Shown piece by piece: positions 1-5,522 of a stretch of DNA of 5,522 nucleotides (its first letter is position 1; every line of letters begins with the position of its first letter). Position numbers and translations under genes: made by a program. Source of the DNA: Candidatus Sulfopaludibacter sp. SbA3 (GTDB lineage Bacteria > Acidobacteriota > Terriglobia > 2-12-FULL-54-10); the NCBI GenBank assembly GCA_945865705.1, contig CAMBEY010000204.1, positions 1 to 5,522 of the forward strand, read 5' to 3'. The notes under the pieces are model-generated. The model made no database searches. It had not been told where the DNA came from and worked only from the letters and a program-made list of their open reading frames with translations.

Positions 1-691
<691 letters not shown>

Positions 692-695
<4 letters not shown>

Positions 696-1879
696 CTCAA
701 CTGCATGCGCAAGCCGATGAACGCACACGCCTCTTGAAGGGCGCGCGGCGCATTGTGGTCAAGCTCGGCACCGCAACCGTAACGGATCGCGAAGGCGGCA
801 TGTGCCGCGAACGCGTCGAGCCGATTGCGCAGTCCATAAGCACACTGATGAAGGCCGGGCGTCAGGTGATTTTGGTGTCCTCGGGAGCCGTGGGCCTCGG
901 TCGCGCGTGGCTGGGGCTGCGCTCTTCGCACAAACTGGACGTGGTCACCAAGCAGGCCTGCGCCGCCGTGGGCCAGAGCCTCTTAATGAACGCGTATAAG
1001 GAGATGTTCGGAGCCTTCGATGTAAAGGTCGCGCAAGTGTTGCTCACCGAGTCGGACTTCGCGGTGTGGCGGCGCTACTCGAATTTGTGCCACACCATCG
1101 ACAAGCTGCTGCAGTTCGGCGTGCTGCCCATCATCAATGAAAATGACACCGTCTCGACCGCCGAGTTGCAGGCCATCGCCGCCGGCGGACGCACCGCCGC
1201 ATTCAGCGACAACGACCGCCTCGCGGCGCTGGTGATGAGCGGTCTGGAGGCCGACGCGCTGGCGTTGCTGACCAACGTGGATGGCCTATTAAGAAAGATG
1301 CCAAGCAAGACGCCAAGCAAGACACCGTCCCTCGGACTACGCAATAAGAATGCCACACCGGCCGAGGTGATTCCGCTGGTAACCGAGATCACGACGGAGT
1401 TGCGCAAGCTGGCGGCGGGACCTTCCGGCGGCGGACGCGGCGGCATGACCACCAAGCTCGAAGCGGCCGACATCGCCATGCGCTGCGGCGGCGCGGCGGT
1501 GATCGCCGATGGCCGAATGCCGGGCGTGCTGGATCGCGTGTTCAAGGGCGAGGCGGTCGGCACGGCCTTCCTGCCACGCAAGAAGATGAAGGGTAAGCAC
1601 CGCTGGATCGCCTTCGCCGCCGACGTGCAGGGCTGCGTTATGTTGAGCGCCGCAGCGAAAGCCGCGCTCAGCAAAGACCAGACCAGCCTGCTGATTTCAG
1701 GCATCGCGCGCATCAAGAGCCGCTTCGCCGCCAAGGACGTGGTCAGCCTCGTGGATCGCCAGGGCCGCGAGTTTGCGCGCGGCATTGCCACCTGCTCGAG
1801 TCATGATGCCGAAGAGTCGCTTGGCAGGACTGGCGGATCGCTGATCGTGATTCGGCGTGATAACATCGTGTTCCTATAG
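692..1879 (+). CDS. proB: Glutamate 5-kinase ProB (kinase domain plus C-terminal PUA domain)
   Basis: Cytoplasmic enzyme that phosphorylates L-glutamate with ATP to gamma-glutamyl phosphate, the committed step of proline synthesis. The 395 residues comprise an amino-acid-kinase domain (about 18-285) and a PUA domain (about 304-388), as in the long E. coli-type enzymes (367 residues in E. coli). Visible motifs: VVKLGTATV (22-30), phosphate-binding VSSGAVGLGR (62-71), KQACAAVGQS (87-96), INENDTVSTAE (148-158) and SDNDRLAAL (172-180) for glutamate/Mg, NVDGL (195-199), and GGMTTKLEAAD (250-260). Relative to E. coli there are about 10 extra residues after E158 and about 13 extra between NVDGL and GGM, the latter including a PSKT-PSKT duplication. 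The usual GTGGM reads GRGGM. The ATG is fixed by the ATGA overlap with the ATPase gene. No strong Shine-Dalgarno is visible, which suggests translational coupling. proA follows 165 bp downstream on the same strand. Confidence 0.95.
1301..1324 (+). repeat. 12-bp tandem duplication inside proB
   Basis: Two in-frame copies of CCAAGCAAGAC(G/A), at 1301-1312 and 1313-1324, differ only in the last base and encode PSKT twice (ProB residues 204-211). A third partial unit (CCGTCC, encoding PS) follows. The repeat lies in the loop after NVDGL, where E. coli ProB has a shorter segment, and looks like a recent slippage duplication in a tolerant surface loop. Confidence 0.85.
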
Positions 1880-1922
1880 GCGTAATTTCTGAAAATTCTT
1901 CCGTGTTTTTGATTTGTTTTTT
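1880..1922. other. T-rich spacer after proB
   Basis: Low-GC, T-rich stretch directly after the proB stop, containing runs of five and six T (within 1905-1922). There is no GC-rich stem in front of the T-runs, so I do not call a terminator. It may simply be the flank of the inverted repeat insertion. Confidence 0.5.
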
Positions 1923-2007
1923 GCTGTCATCCTGAGCAAAGCGAAGGACCTGCTTTTTCTCCCTGCGCAAAGAAAAGCAGATCCTTCGCTTTGCTCAGGA
2001 TGACAGC
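1923..2007. repeat. Long inverted repeat (35-bp arms, 15-nt loop) between proB and proA
   Basis: The left arm 1923-1957 and right arm 1973-2007 are reverse complements at 34 of 35 positions; the single exception is C1949 against A1981. The loop is 1958-1972. The arms contain GTCATCCTGAGCAAAGCGAA, close to a palindromic intergenic repeat that I recall as scattered in many copies in Acidobacteriota and other environmental genomes, so this is probably a dispersed REP/MITE-like element. It has no coding capacity. No T-run follows either arm on either strand (the T-rich tract 1907-1922 lies before the left arm), so it is not a standard intrinsic terminator. In a proBA transcript it would fold into a very stable hairpin just upstream of the proA ribosome-binding site. 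Confidence 0.9.
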
Positions 2008-2027
2008 TATTTCAGGTATAGGTGACG

Positions 2028-2034
2028 AAGAGGA
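2028..2034 (+). promoter_or_regulatory. Shine-Dalgarno site of proA
   Basis: AAGAGGA ends 10 nt before the ATG at 2045 and supports this start. It begins 20 nt after the end of the inverted repeat, so proA has its own ribosome entry site outside the hairpin. Confidence 0.7.
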
Positions 2035-2044
2035 ATAAGTTGGC

Positions 2045-3370
2045 ATGACTACAACCGTCAAGGAGATTGCCGCACGGGCACGCGTTGCGTCGCGCGCGCT
2101 GGCTCGCCTGTCGAACAATGCGCGCAACGAAGTGCTGCTCGCCGTGGCGGATGGCCTAGAGGCAGCGGCTGCGGAAATTGTGTCCGCCAATGCGATTGAC
2201 TGCGCGGCAGCAGAGAAGGAAGTCGCGGCGGGCAAAATGTCGGCGGCGATGCTGAAGCGGCTGCGCGTCTCCAATGCGGGCGTCAGGGAGATGGCGCTGC
2301 GCGTGCGCGACGTTACGCGCCTGCCCGATCCACTGGGCCGCAAGCTGGGCGCGACCGAATTGGATGACGGATTGTTGTTAGTGAAAGAGTCCTGCGCGCT
2401 GGGCGTCATCGGCATCGTGTTTGAATCGCGGCCCGAAGTGATCTCGCAGGTCGCCTCGCTCACGCTGAAAACCAGCAACGCGGTGATCATGAAGGGCGGC
2501 TCGGAGTCAGCCCACACCAACGAGGTGATCGTCAACGTGTGGCGCAAAGCGCTCGAACCTTTCCCTGCCGTGCCTGCTGACGCCGTGCAAATGCTGCGCA
2601 CACGCGAGGAGTTTGCGGAACTGCTGACCATGGATCGGGACGTGGACATGATTGTCCCGCGCGGCTCCTACGAGCTGGTCCATTACGTGATGCAGAACAG
2701 CCGCATACCCGTGCTGGGCCACGGCGAGGGCGTTTGCCACGTCTATGTGGATCGCGCCGCGGATCTCGAGAAAGCTCTTTTGGTGACTTTCGATTCCAAG
2801 GTTCAGTATCCGGCGGTGTGCAATGCAGCGGAGACGCTGCTGGTGGACGAAGCCATTGCCGCGAAATTTCTCCCTCCCATGATGGCGCGATTTAGTGAGG
2901 CGAAGGTTGAAGTGCGGGGCTGCCCGAAAACATTGGCTGTGCTGGAGGCGAGTGGTGGTTACATCGCCGCGCTGAAATCCGCAACGGAGCAGGATTGGCG
3001 GACGGAGTACTCGGACCTGATCATCTCCGTGAAAATTGTCGTTGGGCTGGACGAGGCCATCGAGCACATCAACCGCTACGGGTCGAAGCACACCGACGCC
3101 ATTATTACCGAAGACGCGGGAGCGGCGGAACGCTTCCTGAACGAAGTGGATTCGGCCGGCGTCTATCACAACGCCTCGACGCGCTTCGCCGACGGCTATC
3201 GCTACGGGCTGGGCGCGGAGATCGGCATCAGCAACGGCAAGGTTCATGCGCGCGGCCCGGTGGGGCTGGAAGGGCTGACGACCTACAAGTGGAAGCTGCG
3301 CGGGCACGGCGACGTGGTGGCGGACTACGCCTCGGGCAAAAAAAGTTTTAAGCACCGGGTGATTCAGTAA
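2045..3370 (+). CDS. proA: Gamma-glutamyl phosphate reductase ProA (glutamate-5-semialdehyde dehydrogenase)
   Basis: Cytoplasmic NADPH-dependent enzyme that reduces gamma-glutamyl phosphate, the ProB product, to glutamate-5-semialdehyde, which cyclises to pyrroline-5-carboxylate. The 441 residues compare with 417 in E. coli. Visible in order: N-terminal helices with LSNNARNEVL (22-31); GVIGIVFESRPEV (120-132) and NAVIMKGGSES (145-155) of the cofactor fold; the conserved IVPRGS (203-208); IPVLGHGEGVCHVYVD (221-236); the catalytic loop QYPAVCNAAETLL (254-266) with the thiol at C259; EVDSAGVYHNASTRFADG (367-384); GLGAEIGIS (388-396); and HARGPVGLEGLTTYKW (401-416). The catalytic loop 'KVQYPAVCNA' and the long tail ending GKKSFKH resemble, as I recall, the P5CS-like branch more than the E. 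coli 'KTQRPSTCN' form. The ATG at 2045 is supported by AAGAGGA. It lies downstream of proB on the same strand and is probably co-transcribed. Intact and unambiguous. Confidence 0.97.
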   Translation: MTTTVKEIAARARVASRALARLSNNARNEVLLAVADGLEAAAAEIVSANAIDCAAAEKEVAAGKMSAAMLKRLRVSNAGVREMALRVRDVTRLPDPLGRKLGATELDDGLLLVKESCALGVIGIVFESRPEVISQVASLTLKTSNAVIMKGGSESAHTNEVIVNVWRKALEPFPAVPADAVQMLRTREEFAELLTMDRDVDMIVPRGSYELVHYVMQNSRIPVLGHGEGVCHVYVDRAADLEKALLVTFDSKVQYPAVCNAAETLLVDEAIAAKFLPPMMARFSEAKVEVRGCPKTLAVLEASGGYIAALKSATEQDWRTEYSDLIISVKIVVGLDEAIEHINRYGSKHTDAIITEDAGAAERFLNEVDSAGVYHNASTRFADGYRYGLGAEIGISNGKVHARGPVGLEGLTTYKWKLRGHGDVVADYASGKKSFKHRVIQ

Positions 3371-3432
3371 GAGCGAGTGAGCGGAGTTGGTCGTTCCATC
3401 GGCCCGCTTGCTGACGCGCGCGGCACTGTCAC

Positions 3433-3474
3433 AAAAAATGCCCGCCAAGGCAGTGAGCGCTGCTCTGGCGGGCG
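3433..3474 (-). terminator. Intrinsic terminator, probably for glnA; may also stop proA transcripts
   Basis: An 8-bp perfect GC stem, GCCCGCCA (3440-3447) with TGGCGGGC (3466-3473), has an inner stem GGCAG/CTGCT (3449-3453 with 3460-3464, one G-U pair) and a 6-nt loop. Read on the minus strand the hairpin is followed by A then six T (A-run 3433-3438 on plus), the classical form. It lies about 160 nt after the glnA stop. On the plus strand only GTATCTGTTTT follows, so it would be a weaker stop for proBA. Confidence 0.85.
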
Positions 3475-3505
3475 TATCTGTTTTGAACTGGTTACTTCTC
3501 TATTC

Positions 3506-3541
3506 AGCGGCGGCCAGACTGAAATTCGCCGAGCCGCCGTT
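3506..3541. repeat. Stem-loop between proA and glnA
   Basis: AGCGGCGGC (3506-3514) pairs with GCCGCCGTT-side bases 3533-3541 (nine pairs including one G-U), with an 18-nt loop. No T-run follows on either strand. It would lie in the 3' untranslated region of glnA, ahead of the terminator, and could protect the mRNA end or assist termination. The function is inferred only. Confidence 0.5.
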
Positions 3542-3545
3542 CCTT

Positions 3546-3607
3546 CCAAACAATCGAACTGGGCCTAACAATCGAATTGAGGCCGAACAACGAATTGGTC
3601 CGAACCG
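3546..3607. repeat. Degenerate tandem repeat, about 18-bp unit, three copies plus a partial
   Basis: Three imperfect units share the core AACAA(T)CGAA(T/C)TG: 3546-3563, 3564-3582 and 3583-3599. A partial fourth (CCGAACCG, 3600-3607) follows. The units differ by one-base indels, so the repeat is not coding in a fixed frame. It lies 28 bp past the glnA stop codon. Confidence 0.65.
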
Positions 3608-3635
3608 TCATACCGACGGCGGACTTCGCTTCTGC

Positions 3636-5066
3636 CTAGAACTGGTTCCAGAGGTACTGGTTATATACCTCGTGATGGAACTGAACTTCCTGCGTCTTCA
3701 CGATGCTGCCTAGCAGACGCGGGCAACGGTCGGCGGAGGCCTGCTTCAGGTCCGCAAAACGGCCCTTCACATCGCTACCGAGCATCTTCGTGGTCCAACT
3801 GGCCTTGTTGAAGTTCTCCATGGCCGTGTAGATGTTGTCGGGCAGGTAACGCTTGGCCTGGCGCAGGTCCTTGATCTTGGAGGTCTCGCCATCGAGGCCC
3901 GTCTTGAAGACCGAGTACAGCACCATGTAGGGATTGGCGTCAGGACCGACCGAGCGGACTTCCACACGCATCGAGCGGTGGTTGCCGATAGGGATGCGCA
4001 CCATGGAGCCACGATCCACCGCCGAGGCGATGATCTGATTGGGCGCTTCAAAATGCGGATCGAGGCGGCGATAGGCGTTGACGCTGGAGTTGAGCATCAG
4101 GCAAATGTCATTGCCGTGAGTCAGAATGCGATCGACGAAGCCCCAGCCCATCTTGGAGAGCTTCTCCTCGCCCTTGGGATCCCAGAACAAATTCTTATCG
4201 TCCTTGCTGACGGAGACGTTGGTGTGCATGCCGGAGCCGTTGACGCCGACGACTGGCTTGGGCAAAAAGCTGGCCGTGAGTCCCATGTTGCGTGCCACCT
4301 GACGGCAGATCAGCTTATAGAGCTGAATCTGGTCGGCAGCCTGTACGACTTCGCCATAACCGTAGTTGATCTCGAACTGCGAAGGAGCAACTTCCGGGTG
4401 ATCCTTCTCGTTTTGGAAGCCCATGGCGCGCTGCACTTCCGCTGAAGTGTCGATGAAGTTGCGCAGCGGATCGCCGGGCAGCGAATGATAGTAGCCGCCG
4501 GTATTGACGTACTCGAACTTGCCGGTTTCATGATAGCTGCGCTCGGCATCCGGGCCTTTGAAGATGAAACCTTCAATTTCGTTGGCGGCATTGAGGGTAT
4601 AGCCGTTCCTCTTGAACTGTTGCTGCGAGTAGCTCTTCAGCACGCCGCGGATATCGCCGACGTAGGGTGAGCCGTCCTTGTCGATGACTTCGCCGAACAT
4701 CAGGACTTTGCCGCCGCCAAACACATCGGAGGGCGCCCAGTAGAAGGAACCCCAGTCCATGCCCAGGCGCAGATCGCTCTCGCGCTGCGCGGTGAAGCCG
4801 CGGATGGAGGAGCCGTCAAAAGTGAGATTGTCCCAACTGCCGAGCAGGAACTTCTTGTCGTAATCGAGCATGTGCAGACGGCCTTCAAGATCGCTGAACA
4901 GCACGGTAACGGCCTTGATCCGCTTTTCGTCCTTCAAGTATTTCAGGCGCGCTTCGCGGATCGCTTCGTTGGAGACGCGATTCTTGCGCTGCTCCTTGGC
5001 CTCAAGGTTCAAATCCTCCAACTCATCGTAGGAGAGCTCTAGAAAATTTCTCAGTTCACTCGACAT
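3636..5066 (-). CDS. glnA: Type I glutamine synthetase (divergent, without the standard adenylylation motif)
   Basis: Cytoplasmic enzyme, a dodecamer in this family, that joins glutamate and ammonia to glutamine using ATP via gamma-glutamyl phosphate. The 476 residues form a complete GSI: beta-grasp domain with DGSSIRGF (84-91) and ESDLRLG (96-102), then the catalytic domain with NEIEGF (162-167; metal ligands E163/E165), PEVAPSQFEIN (224-234; E225, E232), KPVVGVNGSGMHTNVS (270-285; H281), the glutamate-binding YRRLDPHFEAP (332-342; R334 and flap E340), DRGSMVRIP (351-359) and RVEVRSVGPDANPY (367-380). Core catalytic residues are all present. The N terminus carries roughly 40 extra charged, probably helical residues before the beta-grasp. 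The NLYDLP block around the adenylylated tyrosine of E. coli GlnA is absent; the equivalent region reads IKDLRQAKRYLPDN (398-411). DRGS replaces the usual NRSA. AGAGGAG sits 6 nt before the ATG. Monocistronic by its flanking terminators. Confidence 0.95.
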   Translation of the reverse strand: MSSELRNFLELSYDELEDLNLEAKEQRKNRVSNEAIREARLKYLKDEKRIKAVTVLFSDLEGRLHMLDYDKKFLLGSWDNLTFDGSSIRGFTAQRESDLRLGMDWGSFYWAPSDVFGGGKVLMFGEVIDKDGSPYVGDIRGVLKSYSQQQFKRNGYTLNAANEIEGFIFKGPDAERSYHETGKFEYVNTGGYYHSLPGDPLRNFIDTSAEVQRAMGFQNEKDHPEVAPSQFEINYGYGEVVQAADQIQLYKLICRQVARNMGLTASFLPKPVVGVNGSGMHTNVSVSKDDKNLFWDPKGEEKLSKMGWGFVDRILTHGNDICLMLNSSVNAYRRLDPHFEAPNQIIASAVDRGSMVRIPIGNHRSMRVEVRSVGPDANPYMVLYSVFKTGLDGETSKIKDLRQAKRYLPDNIYTAMENFNKASWTTKMLGSDVKGRFADLKQASADRCPRLLGSIVKTQEVQFHHEVYNQYLWNQF

Positions 5067-5072
5067 CGATTG

Positions 5073-5079
5073 CTCCTCT
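5073..5079 (-). promoter_or_regulatory. Shine-Dalgarno site of glnA
   Basis: On the minus strand AGAGGAG ends 6 nt before the ATG (5066-5064). It is a strong site that fixes the start despite the unusually long N-terminal extension. Confidence 0.88.
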
Positions 5080-5104
5080 GTTCTTGGTTCGCTAAAGTTA
5101 GTTC

Positions 5105-5133
5105 AAAAAATTATGGCTGCGGCTGGCTCCGCA
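5105..5133 (-). promoter_or_regulatory. Leader hairpin followed by T6 (possible weak attenuator) upstream of glnA
   Basis: On the minus strand a 5-bp stem TGCGG/CCGCA (5133-5129 with 5122-5118) and 6-nt loop are followed, after 7 nt, by six T (5110-5105). The stem is short and its distance from the T-run is longer than usual, so terminator activity would be weak at best. It lies in the predicted glnA leader between promoter and ribosome-binding site. Confidence 0.3.
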
Positions 5134-5147
5134 ACAAAAGAACGGAT

Positions 5148-5176
5148 ATTGTAATTGCCACGGAACAATTTGGCAA
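5148..5176 (-). promoter_or_regulatory. Sigma-70-type promoter of glnA (proximal)
   Basis: On the minus strand: -35 TTGCCA (5176-5171; 5 of 6 to consensus), a 17-bp spacer, and -10 TACAAT (5153-5148; 5 of 6). Predicted start near 5141, giving a leader of about 75 nt. This is the best promoter match in the region. Confidence 0.65.
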
Positions 5177-5177
5177 T
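5154..5177. promoter_or_regulatory. Inverted repeat over the glnA -35/spacer, candidate operator
   Basis: ATTGCCA (5154-5160) and TGGCAAT (5171-5177) are perfect 7-bp inverted arms separated by 10 bp, centre-to-centre 17 bp. They cover the -35 element and abut the -10 of the proximal promoter. A dimeric regulator bound here would block RNA polymerase. It does not match the B. subtilis GlnR consensus (TGTNA-N7-TNACA). The regulator is unknown. Confidence 0.45.
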
Positions 5178-5280
5178 GAACAAAATGAGATCCGCCGGCG
5201 AAATTCCCCTGCGCGCGGCGGTCCGTTGATTCCAATTTACCGGTCCGCCCAATCCCTGCATGAAGCAAGACGGCAGCTAA

Positions 5281-5460
5281 AGAAGATCAGATTAGCCGAT
5301 TTTTTTCAATTGTGTCAACTAAAATATGCACTTTATGCTTGCATTGTTGATTGTTAATACAAATGAATTGGACATTTGAGCATAAATTACATTGTATTTT
5401 GCAATATGTCCTAAAATTAAGCCTATTTATGCATTTTGCAGTATCCAATTTCCCTGAAAT
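5281..5460. promoter_or_regulatory. AT-rich upstream region with short repeats
   Basis: This block is far richer in A+T than the flanking genes and contains no credible gene. It has three copies of GCATAAA (minus 5332-5338, plus 5380-5386, minus 5426-5432), spaced 46-48 bp. A direct repeat ATTTTGCA(A/G)TAT occurs at 5396-5407 and 5433-5444. There is a perfect inverted repeat CAAATG-N7-CATTTG (5360-5378) and a wider one GGACAT/ATGTCC (5370-5375 and 5406-5411). It is consistent with an upstream activating or curved-DNA region for glnA. Regulator identity cannot be read from the sequence. Confidence 0.4.
5289..5318 (-). promoter_or_regulatory. Possible distal promoter of glnA
   Basis: On the minus strand a perfect TTGACA (5318-5313) is followed by an 18-bp spacer and a poor -10, TAATCT (5294-5289). 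It is embedded in AT-rich DNA. It would give a leader of about 215 nt reading through the proximal promoter. Weaker candidate than the proximal one. Confidence 0.3.
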
Positions 5461-5480
5461 GGTACAAGCGTGAGCCTGCC

Positions 5481-5513
5481 AAAAAAATCGGCCGGGGCGA
5501 GAACCCCGGCCGA
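5481..5513 (-). terminator. Intrinsic terminator of a minus-strand gene to the right of the window
   Basis: A perfect 10-bp stem TCGGCCGGGG/CCCCGGCCGA (5488-5497 with 5504-5513) has a 6-nt loop. On the minus strand it is followed immediately by seven T (A-run 5481-5487 on plus). There is no T-run on the plus strand, so direction is clear. It separates an unseen upstream gene from glnA, which therefore needs its own promoter. Confidence 0.9.
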
Positions 5514-5522
5514 CGCATTCAA

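Larger units (their letters stand above)
3371..3635. other. Convergent intergenic region between proA and glnA
   Basis: These 265 bp contain no convincing gene. They hold the minus-strand terminator, the second stem-loop, the tandem repeat and a small CCGTC/GACGG hairpin (3605-3619). Open frames across it on the plus strand run through the terminator hairpin and into glnA antisense, and have no recognisable protein features. Confidence 0.75.

Noticed and set aside
1075..1791. Minus-strand open frame (238 codons) antisense to proB
   Set aside because: Low-complexity S/A/R/P composition typical of an antisense frame; proB is unambiguous on the plus strand.
1905..2010. Intrinsic terminator between proB and proA
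   Set aside because: The long hairpin is not followed by a T-run on either strand; the T-rich tract lies before it on plus, which reads as A after it on minus.
2507..3448. Long minus-strand open frame (313 codons) antisense to proA
   Set aside because: It is a shadow of proA in GC-rich DNA. It is rich in H, R and A with no motif, whereas proA on the other strand has full family conservation.
3605..3619. Small CCGTC-N5-GACGG hairpin just past the glnA stop
   Set aside because: It has only five pairs and no T-run; probably chance, so not listed as a terminator.
3387..3713. Plus-strand open frame of 108 codons with a PNNR-type repeat
   Set aside because: It runs through the terminator hairpin and into glnA antisense, lacks a ribosome-binding site, and its repeat is the degenerate DNA repeat whose units have indels.
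5192..5221. CCGCCG/CGGCGG hairpin upstream of the proximal glnA promoter
   Set aside because: Six GC pairs with an 18-nt loop are easily produced by chance in GC-rich DNA, and no T-run follows.
5070..5357. Plus-strand open frame of 95 codons opposite the glnA leader and promoter
   Set aside because: It has no Shine-Dalgarno site, no recognisable domain and mixed composition, and it lies across the glnA ribosome-binding site and promoter in antisense.
5080..5480. Sigma-54 promoter for glnA
   Set aside because: I looked for TGGCAC-N5-TTGC(A/T) on the minus strand. Partial words such as TGGCA and TTGCA occur, but none with the correct spacing.

Overview
The window looks like ordinary chromosomal DNA from a free-living, moderately GC-rich bacterium. 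The best guess is an Acidobacteriota or similar soil or sediment lineage. That guess is an inference from the gene types and from the 'GTCATCCTGAGC...GAAGGA' inverted repeat, which I recall as frequent between genes in such genomes. It cannot be proven from this sequence alone.

Layout, left to right. (1) Positions 1-695, plus strand: the 3' part of an ABC-transporter ATPase of the ModF/YlmA (COG1119) type, cut by the window edge just upstream of its Walker A motif. (2) Positions 692-1879, plus: proB, glutamate 5-kinase, joined to the ATPase gene by a 4-base ATGA overlap. (3) Positions 1880-2044: a T-rich stretch followed by a near-perfect 35-bp-arm inverted repeat and the proA ribosome-binding site. 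(4) Positions 2045-3370, plus: proA, gamma-glutamyl phosphate reductase. (5) Positions 3371-3635: a convergent intergenic region with a strong hairpin terminator oriented for the minus strand, a second stem-loop and a short degenerate tandem repeat. (6) Positions 3636-5066, minus: a complete, somewhat divergent type I glutamine synthetase (glnA). (7) Positions 5067-5480: the glnA leader, a good sigma-70-like promoter with an inverted repeat lying over its -35/spacer, and an AT-rich block full of short repeats. (8) Positions 5481-5513: an intrinsic terminator for a minus-strand gene that lies to the right of the window.

How the genes relate: ProB and ProA carry out the first two steps from glutamate to proline. 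GlnA uses the same substrate to make glutamine, and both ProB and GlnA form a gamma-glutamyl-phosphate intermediate. The window is therefore a small glutamate branch-point locus with the two branches transcribed towards each other. I see no evidence for a novel multi-gene system. The points most worth a second look are the two insertions in ProB (one beside the region tied to proline feedback), the hairpin repeat inside proBA, the GlnA that lacks the usual adenylylation motif, and the promoter/operator arrangement upstream of glnA.
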